Assembly: GCF_004114955.1 (NCBI RefSeq)
Contig: NZ_CP030053.1
Coordinates: 2,728,001 to 2,792,000 of the forward strand
Length of the DNA: 64,000 nt
Source: Bradyrhizobium guangzhouense
GTDB taxonomy: Bacteria; Pseudomonadota; Alphaproteobacteria; Rhizobiales; Xanthobacteraceae
Direction of reading: 5' to 3'
Shown: positions 1 through 9,658 of the stretch, one piece after another
Layout of the letters: the number at the start of each line of letters is the position of its first letter
Position numbering within the stretch: the first letter of the stretch is position 1
Translations under genes and position numbers: made by a program
Notes under the pieces: model-generated
Told to the model about the DNA's origin: nothing
Database searches by the model: none
What the model saw: the letters and a program-made list of their open reading frames with translations, nothing else

Positions 1-1
1 C

Positions 2-67
2 AACGGCACCGCCAAGAAGCTGGCGGACGAATTTTTCGCGAATTTCGCCAAGGCGGTACAGGGCTGA
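2..67 (+). CDS. coxG: CoxG-family SRPBCC protein, C-terminal fragment
   Basis: This is the last 21 codons of a gene whose start lies before the window, ending in TGA at 65-67. The tail reads NGTAKKLADEFF and then ANFAKAVQG, which resembles the C-terminal helix of CoxG proteins. CoxG is an SRPBCC-fold membrane-recruitment factor associated with CO dehydrogenase. The coxS and coxM genes just downstream support this reading. With so little sequence the call rests on the tail motif and context. Confidence 0.6.
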   Translation, partial: NGTAKKLADEFFANFAKAVQG

Positions 68-101
68 CGGCTCTTGCTTTTCGTCATGGCGCCTTGCGCC
101 T

Positions 102-139
102 GGGGCAATGTTGCCCCCGGCCATAATGGCCCATATGAT
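102..139 (+). promoter_or_regulatory. Candidate promoter with overlapping dyad upstream of coxS
   Basis: TTGCCC (111-116), a 17-bp spacer and TATGAT (134-139) form a sigma70-like promoter about 65 bp before the coxS start. The 16-bp perfect palindrome GGGGCAATGTTGCCCC (102-117) lies across the -35 and could be an operator. A second dyad, CGACGGG-A-CCCGTCG (171-185), falls in the predicted leader. The sites are visible; their function is inferred. Confidence 0.4.
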
Positions 140-206
140 GGGTTGGAATAATTATAAGAAAGAACCGCTTCGACGGGACCCGTCGGGGCGCTGACAGAGA
201 GTGCTT

Positions 207-692
207 ATGGCAAAAATCTCCCTCATCGTGAACGGCAATCCTGTTACCGGCAATGTCGACCCGCGCACGCTTCTGGTGCAGTTCCTGCGCGAGAATCTGC
301 GCCTGACGGGCACCCATGTCGGCTGCGACACCTCGCAGTGCGGCGCCTGCGTCGTGCATCTCGACGGCAAGGCCGTGAAGTCCTGCACCACGCTGGCCGT
401 GATGGCCGATGGCCACGAGGTCAAGACCATCGAAGGACTGGCTGCCGACGGCGCGCCGCTGCATCCGATGCAGGAAGCCTTCCGCGAGCACCACGGCCTG
501 CAATGCGGCTTCTGCACGCCGGGCATGATCATGACCGCGATCGATATCGTGCACCGCAAGGGCCACGAGCTCGACGACCATACGATCCGGGAAGAGCTGG
601 AAGGCAATCTCTGCCGCTGCACCGGCTACCAGAACATCGTCGCCTCGATCGCCGCCGGCGCGAAGGCGATGGCGAAATCCGATCTCGCGTAA
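207..692 (+). CDS. coxS: CoxS: 2Fe-2S small subunit of a CO dehydrogenase-type molybdenum hydroxylase
   Basis: A 161-residue iron-sulfur subunit that passes electrons from the molybdenum site to the FAD subunit. The plant-type 2Fe-2S ligands are C40, C45, C48 and C60 ([10 protein letters not shown]). The second, helical cluster domain has C100 and C103 (CGFC) with C136 and C138 (CRC). Length and motif order are those of CoxS/CutS/XdhA-type small subunits. ATG 207 is preferred over an in-frame GTG at 201 because GAGAG lies about 6 nt upstream of it. coxM follows after 30 bp. The large catalytic subunit is not adjacent, so the substrate (CO or another compound) cannot be settled from the window. 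Confidence 0.9.
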   Translation: MAKISLIVNGNPVTGNVDPRTLLVQFLRENLRLTGTHVGCDTSQCGACVVHLDGKAVKSCTTLAVMADGHEVKTIEGLAADGAPLHPMQEAFREHHGLQCGFCTPGMIMTAIDIVHRKGHELDDHTIREELEGNLCRCTGYQNIVASIAAGAKAMAKSDLA

Positions 693-722
693 CCGCGCGC
701 CCTCCGCGATCAGGACACCCTC

Positions 723-1529
723 ATGTACGAATTCAAATACCACCGCCCCGGGACCGTCCGGCAGGCCGCCAATCTCCTGGTGAAGAACGAAGACGCCAAG
801 GTGATCGCCGGCGGTCACACGCTGATTCCCGTCATGAAGCAGCGGCTTGCAAGCCCGCCGCATCTGGTCGACCTCTCCCATATCGAGGGGCTGAACGCGA
901 TCGAGATGAAGGGCCGTTCGCTGGTGATCGGCGCCACCGCCAGGCATGCCGAGGTCGCGACCTCCGCCATCGTCGGTGAAGCCATTCCCGCGCTCGCCAA
1001 TCTCGCCAGCCAGATCGGTGATCCCGCGGTGCGCCACAAGGGCACGATCGGCGGCTCGCTCGCCAACAACGATCCGACCGCCGACTATCCGGCCGCGGTT
1101 CTCGCGCTCGGCGCCACCATCGTCACCAACAAGCGCCGCCTCAAGGCCGAGGAGTTTTTCCAGGGCCTGTTCTCGACCGCGCTGGAAGCCGACGAGATCA
1201 TCACCAAGGTGATGTTCCCGCTGCCGAAGAAGGCCGCCTATATCAAGTTCCGCAACCAGGCCTCGCGTTACGCGCTGGTCGGCGTGTTCGTGGCGCGGCG
1301 TCCGTCGGACGTGCGCGTCGCCGTCACCGGTGCCGGTTCGGACGGTGTGTTCCGCGTCGAGGCTTATGAGGAAGCGCTGAAGAAGCGGTTCTCGTCCAAG
1401 GTGCTCGAAGGCATCGATGTGCCGGCGGAAGGGCTGAACAGCGACATCCACGGCAGCGCCGAATACCGCGCGCATCTGATCGGCGTGCTGGCACGGCGCG
1501 CCGTCGACGCCGCCAATGCCAAGGAGTGA
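723..1529 (+). CDS. coxM: CoxM: FAD-binding medium subunit of the molybdenum hydroxylase
   Basis: A 268-residue flavoprotein of the CoxM/CutM family (FAD_binding_5 plus CO_deh_flav_C). It receives electrons from CoxS and delivers them to quinone or another acceptor. The two FAD-binding signatures are AGGHTLIP (residues 29-36) and [11 protein letters not shown] (108-118). It is slightly shorter than typical CoxM (about 285 residues). It lies 30 bp after coxS and is followed by the coxD/E/F-type accessory genes. The arrangement S-M with no L between them differs from both the classical M-S-L and S-L-M orders. Confidence 0.9.
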   Translation: MYEFKYHRPGTVRQAANLLVKNEDAKVIAGGHTLIPVMKQRLASPPHLVDLSHIEGLNAIEMKGRSLVIGATARHAEVATSAIVGEAIPALANLASQIGDPAVRHKGTIGGSLANNDPTADYPAAVLALGATIVTNKRRLKAEEFFQGLFSTALEADEIITKVMFPLPKKAAYIKFRNQASRYALVGVFVARRPSDVRVAVTGAGSDGVFRVEAYEEALKKRFSSKVLEGIDVPAEGLNSDIHGSAEYRAHLIGVLARRAVDAANAKE

Positions 1530-1589
1530 GTGATTCTCACGCCTCGGCCAACCTTGTCCCGGTGAGGGCGTAGCGAGACTGGCTATTTC

Positions 1590-2498
<909 letters not shown>

Positions 2499-2521
2499 CG
2501 CGCGTGCGTCATAACTGCTCT

Positions 2522-2627
2522 CGTCATTCCGGGGCGCGCGTAGCGCGAACCCGGAATCCATCGGGCGGCATGGATTGAGGATGAATGGATTCCGGGCTCG
2601 CGCCAAGGGGCGCGCCCCGGAATGACG
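2522..2627. repeat. Palindromic intergenic repeat, family A (copy 1)
   Basis: A roughly 105-bp imperfect inverted repeat that begins CGTCATTCCGGGG and ends CCCCGGAATGACG, with inner arms CCGGAATCCAT and ATGGATTCCGG. It sits between coxD and coxE inside the presumed operon, so it would form a long hairpin in the transcript. Related copies lie near 22742, 36377, 49519, 52193, 54969 and 63241. Confidence 0.9.
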
Positions 2628-2644
2628 GCTGAAAGTGTGGACGC

Positions 2645-3847
2645 ATGGCCATCAACCATTTGGCGCCGGAACAAACCGAGCAATTCGCCGACAACATCGT
2701 CGGCTTTGCCCGTGCGTTGCGCTCGGCCGGTATGCCGGTCGGGCCGGGCGCCGTCATCGACGCCATGAGCGCGCTGCAGGTGATCGAGATCGGCAACCGG
2801 GCGGACGTCTTCACCACGCTGGAGGCGATCTTCGTCAAGCGCCATGAGCATGCGCTGATCTTCAAGCAGGCTTTCAACCTGTTCTTCCGCGCCTCGGAAG
2901 AATGGAAGCACCTGCTGGATTCGGTGCCGCTGCCGGAGCAGGCCAAGAAGAAGCCGCAAGCCGGCTCGCGCCGCGTCCAGGAGGCGATGTCGCAGCCGCG
3001 GATGACGGAGACGCCGCAGCACCAGGAGCAGGATTTGCGCCTGTCGGTCTCCGACAAGGAGATCCTTCAGAAGAAGGACTTTGCGCAGATGAGCGCCGCC
3101 GAGATCGCGGAGGCGCTCCGCGCCATCGAGATGATGCGGCTGCCGCAGGCGGAATTGCTGACGCGCCGCTACCTTCCCGATCCGCGTGGCCTGCGGCTCG
3201 ACATGCGCCGCACGCTGCGCGCATCCTTGCGCACCGGCGGCGACATCATCGACATCCATCGGCTCGGGCGGATCGAGAAGCCGGCCCCGATCGTGGCGCT
3301 GCTCGACATCTCCGGCTCGATGAGCGAATACACCCGCCTGTTCCTGCACTTCCTGCATGCCATCGGCGATGCGCGCAAGCGCGTCTCGGTGTTCCTGTTC
3401 GGCACCCGGCTCACCAATGTGACGCGCGCGCTGCGCCAGCGCGATCCAGACGAGGCGCTGGCGAGCTGCTCGGCGGCGGTCGAGGACTGGGCCGGCGGCA
3501 CGAGGATCTCGGCCTCGCTGCATCACTTCAACAAATTGTGGGCGCGGCGGGTGCTGAGCCAGGGCGCCATCGTGCTGCTGATCTCCGATGGGCTGGAGCG
3601 GGAGGCCGATTCCAGGCTCGCCTTCGAGATGGACCGGCTGCACCGCTCCTGCCGGCGGCTGATCTGGCTCAACCCGCTGCTCCGGTTTGGCGGCTTCGAG
3701 GCCAAGGCCCAGGGCATCAAAATGATGCTCCCGCACGTTGACGAATTCCGCCCGGTGCATAATTTGAGTTCGATCCAGGAGCTGATCACCACGCTCTCCC
3801 GGCCGCTGCCGCCGCATCACCGCAGCCTGATCCGCTCCGCAGCCTGA
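2645..3847 (+). CDS. coxE: CoxE: VWA-domain protein, partner of the MoxR ATPase
   Basis: A 400-residue CoxE-family protein. The N-terminal half is a helical region with a charged linker around 97-140. The C-terminal half is a von Willebrand A domain with MIDAS motif DISGS at 221-225. VWA proteins of this family bind the MoxR ATPase (CoxD) and present the apo-enzyme for metal-site maturation. The next gene starts 11 bp downstream, consistent with co-transcription. Confidence 0.88.
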   Translation: MAINHLAPEQTEQFADNIVGFARALRSAGMPVGPGAVIDAMSALQVIEIGNRADVFTTLEAIFVKRHEHALIFKQAFNLFFRASEEWKHLLDSVPLPEQAKKKPQAGSRRVQEAMSQPRMTETPQHQEQDLRLSVSDKEILQKKDFAQMSAAEIAEALRAIEMMRLPQAELLTRRYLPDPRGLRLDMRRTLRASLRTGGDIIDIHRLGRIEKPAPIVALLDISGSMSEYTRLFLHFLHAIGDARKRVSVFLFGTRLTNVTRALRQRDPDEALASCSAAVEDWAGGTRISASLHHFNKLWARRVLSQGAIVLLISDGLEREADSRLAFEMDRLHRSCRRLIWLNPLLRFGGFEAKAQGIKMMLPHVDEFRPVHNLSSIQELITTLSRPLPPHHRSLIRSAA

Positions 3848-3858
3848 GAGGCCAAGCC

Positions 3859-4182
3859 ATGCTCGATCGCGACGAGGACATTCTGAAGGCGGCGGAGGAC
3901 TGGCAGAAGGCCGGCCGTGGCGTCGCGCTGGCAACCGTTGTGGAAACCTGGGGCTCGGCCCCGCGCCCGGCGGGCTCGAGCCTCGTCATCAACGACGAGG
4001 GCACGTTCCTGGGCTCGGTCTCCGGCGGCTGCGTCGAGGGTGCCGTGGTGACCGAAGCCATGGACGTGATCGAGAGCGGCAAGCCGAAGATGCTGGAGTT
4101 CGGCGTCGCCGACGAGACCGCCTGGAATGTCGGACTGTCCTGCGGCGGCACCATCCGCGTCTTCGTCGAGAAGGTCGGCTGA
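3859..4182 (+). CDS. XdhC/CoxI-family N-terminal-domain protein (CoxF-like)
   Basis: A 107-residue stand-alone XdhC_CoxI domain. It contains the family signatures SGGCVEG (55-61) and GLSCGGTI (92-99), with the two cysteines expected for cofactor handling. XdhC proteins bind and insert the molybdenum cofactor, in sulfurated form, into xanthine-dehydrogenase-family enzymes. The Rossmann half of a normal XdhC is encoded by the next gene, two bases downstream, so this is a split version of the usual single polypeptide. Both halves have intact motifs, so this looks like a real gene pair and not a frameshift. Confidence 0.85.
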   Translation: MLDRDEDILKAAEDWQKAGRGVALATVVETWGSAPRPAGSSLVINDEGTFLGSVSGGCVEGAVVTEAMDVIESGKPKMLEFGVADETAWNVGLSCGGTIRVFVEKVG

Positions 4183-4184
4183 CC

Positions 4185-4886
4185 GTGAAGCTTGCAATCC
4201 TCCACGAACTCAATGCCGAGCGCGCCGCGCGGCGGCCGGTGATTTTGGTGACCGACACCGAGAGCGGCGAGCAGCGCCTGGTGAAGGCGGCCGATTTCGC
4301 CAAGGATCCGCTGCGTGCGGAGCTCGACAAGCAGCTTCGCATGGGCAAGAGCGCCAATGTCGAGGCCGGCGGCAAGAAGCTGTTCTTTAACGTCTACGCG
4401 CCGACGGCAAAGCTCGTCATCATCGGCGCGGTCCATATCAGCCAGGCGCTGGCGCCGCTGGCGCGCTCGCTCGGCTATGACGTCACCGTCGTCGATCCCC
4501 GCACGGCCTTTGCGAGCCCGGAACGCTTCCCCGACATTCCGCTCGTCGCCGAATGGCCCGACACCGCGCTGCCGCCGCTCAACGTCGACGCCTACACCGC
4601 CTTTGTCGCGGTGACGCATGATCCCAAGATCGACGATCCCGCGCTGCTGCACGCCTTCGAGCGCAACTGCTTCTATATCGGTGCGCTCGGCTCGCGGAAG
4701 ACGCATGCCAAGCGCGGCGATCGGTTGCGGGCGCAGGGCGCGAAGGAGAGCGATATCGCGCGCATCCACGCGCCCATTGGGCTGGCGATCGGCGCGGTCT
4801 CGCCGTCCGAGATCGCGGTGGCAATCATGGGCGAGATCACCGCGGTGCTGCGCCTGCCGCCCAAAGAAAAAGAAGAAGCGGCATGA
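4185..4886 (+). CDS. XdhC C-terminal Rossmann-domain protein
   Basis: A 233-residue protein corresponding to the XdhC_C Rossmann domain, with a nucleotide-binding loop GAVHISQAL (81-89) and the family signature ALGSRKTHAKR (about 163-173). It starts at GTG 4185, directly after the TGA of the N-terminal-domain gene, so translation is probably coupled. It presumably works with that protein to load molybdenum cofactor into the Cox enzyme. Its 3' end overlaps the next gene by 4 bp (ATGA), which supports an operon. Confidence 0.85.
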   Translation: MKLAILHELNAERAARRPVILVTDTESGEQRLVKAADFAKDPLRAELDKQLRMGKSANVEAGGKKLFFNVYAPTAKLVIIGAVHISQALAPLARSLGYDVTVVDPRTAFASPERFPDIPLVAEWPDTALPPLNVDAYTAFVAVTHDPKIDDPALLHAFERNCFYIGALGSRKTHAKRGDRLRAQGAKESDIARIHAPIGLAIGAVSPSEIAVAIMGEITAVLRLPPKEKEEAA

Positions 4887-6487
4887 AGTTCGGCCCGGCG
4901 AGCCCCAGGGATGCGATCGGCGGGGTGACCGTCCACACCCTGCGTCAGGGACCGCTGGTGCTGAAGAAGGGCACGACGATCGGGCCTGCCGAGGTCGAGC
5001 AGCTCGAGCGCGCCGGCATCAAGGACATCGTCGTGGTGCGCATGGAGGCGGGCGACGTCTCCGAAGACGTCGCGGCCGCCAGCATCGCGCTTGCAATCGG
5101 CGGCGAAGGCATCCATGTCGAGCGCGCCTTCACCGGCCGGGCCAATCTGTTTGCCGCGCGTCCGGGCCTGCTGGTGATCGACCGCGCCGCGGTCGACCGC
5201 ATCAACAATGTCGACGAGGCCATCACTTTTGCCACGCTCGCCGCCTACAAGCCGGTGGTCGAAGGTGAGATGGTCGGCACCGTGAAGATCATCCCATTCG
5301 GCGTTGAAGGAAATTTGCGCGATGCCGCGGTGAAGGCGGCCGGCAAGGACGTTCTGAAAATCGCGCCCTATGTCGTCAAGCGCGTCGGCGTGGTCTCGAC
5401 GCTGCTGCCGGGCTTGTCGTCCAAGGTGGTTGACAAGACACTGCGCGTCACCGCCGAGCGCCTCGCGCCGGCGGGCGCCAGCATCATCGCCGAGCGACGC
5501 GTGCAACATGACGAGCGCGCGCTGTCGGCAGCGATCAAGGAATTGCTCGCCCTCGGCGCCGAGCTGGTGATCGTGTTCGGGGCATCGGCCATTGCCGACC
5601 GCCGTGATGTGATTCCGGCCGCGGTTACCGGAATCGGCGGCGAGATCGAGCATTTCGGCATGCCTGTCGATCCCGGCAATCTGCTTCTGATTGCGCGCGC
5701 CGGCAGCGTGCCCGTGCTCGGCGCACCCGGCTGCGCCCGTTCGCCGGTCGAGAACGGTTTTGACTGGGTGCTGATGCGGCTCCTCGCCGGCATCAAGGTG
5801 ACGCGCTCCGAGCTGATGGGCATGGGCGTCGGCGGCCTGCTGATGGAGATCGTGACGCGCCCGCAGCCGCGCGCAAAGCCCGAGATCGAGGGCAACAGCC
5901 AGGTCGCAGCCATCGTGCTGGCAGCCGGCCGCTCCACCCGCATGGGCGGACCGAACAAGTTGCTCGCCGAGCTCGACGGCAAGAAGCTGGTGCGGATCGC
6001 CACCGAGCAGGCGCTGGCCTCGAAAGCATCCGAGGTGATCGTCGTCACCGGCCATCAGACCGAGCTGGTCGAGCAGGCGTTGCAAGGCCTCAACGTGAGG
6101 TTCGTCAAGAACCCTGATTTCGCCGGCGGCATCGCAGGCTCGGTCAAGGCGGGTATCGCAGCCGTGTCCGACGCGAGCGACGGCGCCGTGGTTTGCCTCG
6201 GCGACATGCCGCTGATCGATGCCAGCCTGATCGATCGTCTCATCGACGGTTTCGCGCCTGATCGTGGCAACCTCATCGTCGTGCCCGTCAGCGAAGGCCG
6301 CCGCGGCAATCCCGTGCTGTGGTCGCGTCGCTTCTTCAGGGAATTGATGACGCTCGACGGCGACGTCGGCGCGCGGCATTTGATCGCCAGGCATACGGAA
6401 GCGGTGGCCGAAGTGCCGGTCGACGGCGAGGGTGCTTTCCTTGACATCGATACGCCACAGGCCTTGGAAGCGGCTAGAGGCGGATGA
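4883..6487 (+). CDS. Fusion of molybdopterin-binding domain and MobA/MocA-like nucleotidyltransferase
   Basis: A 534-residue two-domain protein. The first part (about 1-330) is a MoaB/MogA/MoeA-like molybdopterin-binding domain, with VFGASAIADRRDV around 231-243. The second (about 342-534) is an NTP transferase with the loop LAAGRSTRMG (346-355), then PNKL and a LGDMPL motif. MocA-type enzymes attach CMP to molybdopterin to make the MCD form used by CO dehydrogenase and related hydroxylases, which fits this operon. The start overlaps the preceding stop by 4 bp. CTP versus GTP specificity cannot be proved from sequence alone. Confidence 0.85.
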   Translation: MKFGPASPRDAIGGVTVHTLRQGPLVLKKGTTIGPAEVEQLERAGIKDIVVVRMEAGDVSEDVAAASIALAIGGEGIHVERAFTGRANLFAARPGLLVIDRAAVDRINNVDEAITFATLAAYKPVVEGEMVGTVKIIPFGVEGNLRDAAVKAAGKDVLKIAPYVVKRVGVVSTLLPGLSSKVVDKTLRVTAERLAPAGASIIAERRVQHDERALSAAIKELLALGAELVIVFGASAIADRRDVIPAAVTGIGGEIEHFGMPVDPGNLLLIARAGSVPVLGAPGCARSPVENGFDWVLMRLLAGIKVTRSELMGMGVGGLLMEIVTRPQPRAKPEIEGNSQVAAIVLAAGRSTRMGGPNKLLAELDGKKLVRIATEQALASKASEVIVVTGHQTELVEQALQGLNVRFVKNPDFAGGIAGSVKAGIAAVSDASDGAVVCLGDMPLIDASLIDRLIDGFAPDRGNLIVVPVSEGRRGNPVLWSRRFFRELMTLDGDVGARHLIARHTEAVAEVPVDGEGAFLDIDTPQALEAARGG

Positions 6488-6490
6488 CGG

Positions 6491-6583
6491 TGCGGTAGGG
6501 CGGATTAGCGAAGCGCAATCCGCCGCACTGTGTCTCAGCGGAAACAAAAGAGGTGGATTACGCTTCGCTAATCCACCCTGCGG
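6491..6583. repeat. Palindromic intergenic repeat, family B (copy 1)
   Basis: An inverted repeat built from GGCGGATTAGCG and, in the other arm, CGCTAATCCACC. It lies just after the cox operon and belongs to the same family as 39297-39416 and 53916-54030. It may act as a 3' hairpin, since no other terminator is visible here. Confidence 0.85.
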
Positions 6584-6668
6584 CTCCTCGATTTCAACGC
6601 CCCATTCACCATCTGGAAACGGTCCGGGCTTAGAGTCCTCTCCACCTGCCTTGGGGGGAGGGGTTTCC

Positions 6669-7058
6669 ATGGTTTCGAACCTCGTCGCGCGCCGTTGCGC
6701 GATGTTTTTCTTTGCGCTGTCGGTGTGTGTCGCCGCCGCCCGTCATATGACAGAGGCTCATGCGGCCGGCGCGTTTGCGGTCGGCAAGTGCGGCGCCTAT
6801 GGCCAGGCCTATGATTACGGCGCCGAGCGCGAGGCGCGTGCCGCCGCTCAAAAGCAGTGCAAGGGCGAATGCACGACGGTGACGATGAAGCGAGCCTGTG
6901 CGGCCATGTCAGTCGACATGACCAACCCCTGTGGCGCCTATGGCTACGCCGTCAAGCCGAAGATCTCGGCCTCGCTCAACGCCGCCACCCGCGAATGCTA
7001 CAAATATGGCGGCAAGGAATGCGTGATCCGCGCCTGGGCGTGCGACGCCAAAGGTTGA
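6669..7058 (+). CDS. Secreted DUF4189-family protein
   Basis: A 129-residue protein with a predicted Sec signal peptide: a basic start, then hydrophobic FFFALSVCVAAA, with cleavage near AHAAGA. The mature part has six regularly spaced cysteines (CGAYG, CKGECT, CAAM, CGAYG, CYKYGGKEC), suggesting disulfides, and matches the DUF4189 pattern. ATG 6669 was chosen because GGGAGGGG precedes it and the signal peptide begins there; the frame is open further upstream but that part lies in the repeat region. The role is unknown. It converges with the next gene. Confidence 0.8.
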   Translation: MVSNLVARRCAMFFFALSVCVAAARHMTEAHAAGAFAVGKCGAYGQAYDYGAEREARAAAQKQCKGECTTVTMKRACAAMSVDMTNPCGAYGYAVKPKISASLNAATRECYKYGGKECVIRAWACDAKG

Positions 7059-7077
7059 TCAAGGGGTTGAGCTGCGG

Positions 7078-8901
7078 TTAGCGCAGCCATCCCGCATTGG
7101 TTTGCACCAGCTTGATCGGCTGCTCCGGCGCGTCGATCGACCAGGGCACCTTGCCTCCGGTGAATTCCGACCAGGCTTTCAGCAAACGTGCTTCGACGCC
7201 GACCATGGCGTGGGCCTGCCAGCCCGCGATCGCCGCTGCCGCCATGCCGCTGCCGGTCGAACCGGCATTGATGTCGGCAAGTAGTGACGTCGTCGTCGCC
7301 ATGTCGTTGTAGATTCCGAGCTGCTGCTGAAGGTCGGCGAGCCTGCGCGAGAACCGCTTCGCGGATTTGCCGTGCCCGCAGCAAAGCGGAAGCAGGAAGT
7401 CGGCGACGTAGCGGAGCTTCTTCGCGGCAAGACGGACGCGATGCCGCTCCTCGATCGGTAGCGATTTGAAGCGGCGACCGCGCTTCAGCACCCTGGCGTG
7501 CTGTGCCGACAGGATGTTGCGGGCGAAGTTGATCGCCGGCTCCGCGAGTTGCGCCAGGCCTTCGGGCGCAACGTCGCTCCGCCAGCCGCGCGCTTCGATC
7601 CAGGCGCCGAGCCCGATCACGAAATATTGGCAGCGCCGGTCGGCGAGGGCGAGGCGGGCATTGTCGTAGCAGCTCGCGCGGCGTTCGTCGGCGAGCGCGC
7701 CGAGTGTCTCGAAGCCTGCGACCGAGGGACAGCCCTCCGCGACAGTCCGCAGCGTCTCCTGCCGGAACACGTCCCAGTCGCGCGCGCCCGAGAGGCTTCC
7801 CGCAAGCCATTTTGCTTCGGCGCGCATCAGGTCGAGCTTGCTCAGCGACACCACCGACCGCATCAGGTCGAGCGCGGAGCGCAGGCGGCGCAGCGCAACG
7901 CGAAGCTGATGCATCCCCTCGACGTCGCGACCGTCCTCGGCGGCGGGCAACGACTGGAGCAAATGCAATAGGCAGGAGCGCAGGATCTCGGAGAAGGCCT
8001 CGTCGAGTGAGACCGACGGATCGAGCCGAAGCTTCGGCGGCTTCGGCGCCCGCGGCGGCGCGTCGGCCGCAAGGTCAAATCCGCGCGCCGATTTGGTCCG
8101 GATCGACGGCTTCACCTGATCATGCTCGGCGAGCCGCAGCGCAAGCTCCCAGATCGCGGACGGGCTGCCGCTCTTGAGCTCGAGCTCTATCTCGCTGATC
8201 GGCAATGAGCGGTCGCCTGACGTCAGATGGCCTTGGTCGAAAGCCAACTCGACCGTACCGGACGGCAAATCGACGAGGCGCTGATGCCGGTGGATGTCAC
8301 TGCTGAAGACGGCTTCGACCGGGTGACGCTCCAGCTCGGCGCGCAGCTTGTCCGAAACCAGCGGCATGGCCAGTGCGATGTCGGGCGTCATCGATGGCAC
8401 GGCTGCCTCCCACTCGCCACGGCGCAATGGATCGTTGCCGGATTCCGTTTTCACGGTCTGCGTGAATCGCGTGCCGCTCTGGCGAACCCTGAAACTGAAT
8501 CCGTCACGCCGAAGCGCGCGCTTGGGCGTATCGTAATAGACGGCCTTGAGGTGCTTGCGCGTCCCCTTGTTGCGCGCATTCGCCGCGATGATCGGCGCAT
8601 TGTTGAAGTCCGCGAGGCGATCGGAAGCCACGAGCAGCTTGAGCTCGATTTCGCTTGCGTAAGGCGCAACATCGCGGGGCGACGAGACGTCCGGCGTCAT
8701 CGCCTTGGCGCTGATGTCATCAGCGGGCTGGTCGGCGGGAAAGGGTCTGCTGCGCGGGGGCTCATTCCCAGGGATTTCGGAACCGGGTTTCTGTTCCGCG
8801 CCGGCAGCCGCAACGTTCCTGATCGCAACGTGTTGATTGTTTGACCCGGCGAGACGCCGCACCGGTTCGAGGGCTCGCTTGATGGCGTCGATTTCGGACA
8901 T
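7078..8901 (-). CDS. CYTH-CHAD domain protein (inorganic triphosphatase/polyphosphate-binding)
   Basis: Up to 607 residues. The CYTH domain begins around residue 78 with the diagnostic EIELKLLV (ExExK motif), and a helical CHAD domain occupies about 300-590 with conserved histidines (HQLRVALRRLR). CYTH enzymes hydrolyse triphosphates, and CHAD domains bind polyphosphate. The first ~70 residues look disordered, so an internal ATG at 8700 (MTPDVSS...) could be the true start. The gene stands alone, converging with the DUF4189 gene and divergent from the DUF2000 gene. Confidence 0.87.
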   Translation of the reverse strand: MSEIDAIKRALEPVRRLAGSNNQHVAIRNVAAAGAEQKPGSEIPGNEPPRSRPFPADQPADDISAKAMTPDVSSPRDVAPYASEIELKLLVASDRLADFNNAPIIAANARNKGTRKHLKAVYYDTPKRALRRDGFSFRVRQSGTRFTQTVKTESGNDPLRRGEWEAAVPSMTPDIALAMPLVSDKLRAELERHPVEAVFSSDIHRHQRLVDLPSGTVELAFDQGHLTSGDRSLPISEIELELKSGSPSAIWELALRLAEHDQVKPSIRTKSARGFDLAADAPPRAPKPPKLRLDPSVSLDEAFSEILRSCLLHLLQSLPAAEDGRDVEGMHQLRVALRRLRSALDLMRSVVSLSKLDLMRAEAKWLAGSLSGARDWDVFRQETLRTVAEGCPSVAGFETLGALADERRASCYDNARLALADRRCQYFVIGLGAWIEARGWRSDVAPEGLAQLAEPAINFARNILSAQHARVLKRGRRFKSLPIEERHRVRLAAKKLRYVADFLLPLCCGHGKSAKRFSRRLADLQQQLGIYNDMATTTSLLADINAGSTGSGMAAAAIAGWQAHAMVGVEARLLKAWSEFTGGKVPWSIDAPEQPIKLVQTNAGWLR

Positions 8902-9070
8902 TCGCAGCTTTATGACAGTTCAGTGACAGGCCTCGATGTATATCCGAGTTGGTGTGCGGAGAGAAGCGCAGGCGATTGCATCCCGCATTGAAATTTCTGC
9001 GCTGTGATCGTTGGGAGAATCCGCGTTACATTTCATCATCAGTCGCAGCGCTCGGAATTTTCTTTTCTTT

Positions 9071-9092
9071 CCAGACGCTTGCCAGACGCTTG
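9071..9092. repeat. Tandem duplication of an 11-bp unit upstream of the DUF2000 gene
   Basis: CCAGACGCTTG occurs twice in perfect tandem (9071-9081 and 9082-9092), ending 20 bp before the ATG at 9112. It could be a slippage duplication or a direct-repeat binding site. Confidence 0.6.
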
Positions 9093-9111
9093 GATGCGCG
9101 CGGGAGAGTTC

Positions 9112-9522
9112 ATGCAGTTCGATACCAAGATTGCCGTTGTCATTCGCAACGACCTCCAAGCCTGGCAGAAGCTCAATGTTGCGTCATTCCTGACGAGCGG
9201 CGTCGCCGCTGCCTTTCCGGAGTGCATCGGCGAGGCCTATGAGGACGCGTCGTCCACGAAATATCTTGCGCTGATCGGCCAGCCGATCCTGATCTATGGT
9301 GCCGATGGTCCGGCGCTGTCGCGCGCGCTCGATCGCGCCCTCACGCGCAACGTCACGCCGGCGGTCTATACCGAGGACATGTTCAAGACCACGCATGACG
9401 CCGCCAATCGCGAAGCCGTGAAGGCGGTCGCGCGCGGCGATCTCAATCTCGTCGGCCTCGCGATGCGCGCCGAGCGGAAGGTGATCGACAAGATCGTCGA
9501 TGGATTGAAGTTCCATAGCTGA
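9112..9522 (+). CDS. DUF2000-family protein
   Basis: A 136-residue DUF2000 protein (peptidyl-tRNA hydrolase-II-like fold by family). It begins MQFDTKIAVVIRNDL and contains the conserved LIGQPILIYG segment. ATG 9112 has a good Shine-Dalgarno (GGGAGAG, 9101-9107). The frame is open further upstream, but that portion is not conserved-looking. Its biochemical activity is not established, and neighbours give no clue. Confidence 0.8.
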   Translation: MQFDTKIAVVIRNDLQAWQKLNVASFLTSGVAAAFPECIGEAYEDASSTKYLALIGQPILIYGADGPALSRALDRALTRNVTPAVYTEDMFKTTHDAANREAVKAVARGDLNLVGLAMRAERKVIDKIVDGLKFHS

Positions 9523-9658
9523 CGCCGCGCGCGCCCTGCGCTGCGCCAGGCGCGCTCTGCGCTGCCGCGCGACCAATAAACTTGCGACGTTTGACTCCAA
9601 TCAAGGGAGAGCTGTGCGGCCTCGCTAGTCTGCTCGCGCAATGCAATGGAGCAGACTG

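Noticed and set aside
4673..6670. A 665-codon open frame antisense to the molybdopterin genes
   Set aside because: The sense strand has three well-recognised, overlapping genes; the antisense product is rich in His, Asp and Arg with no motif.
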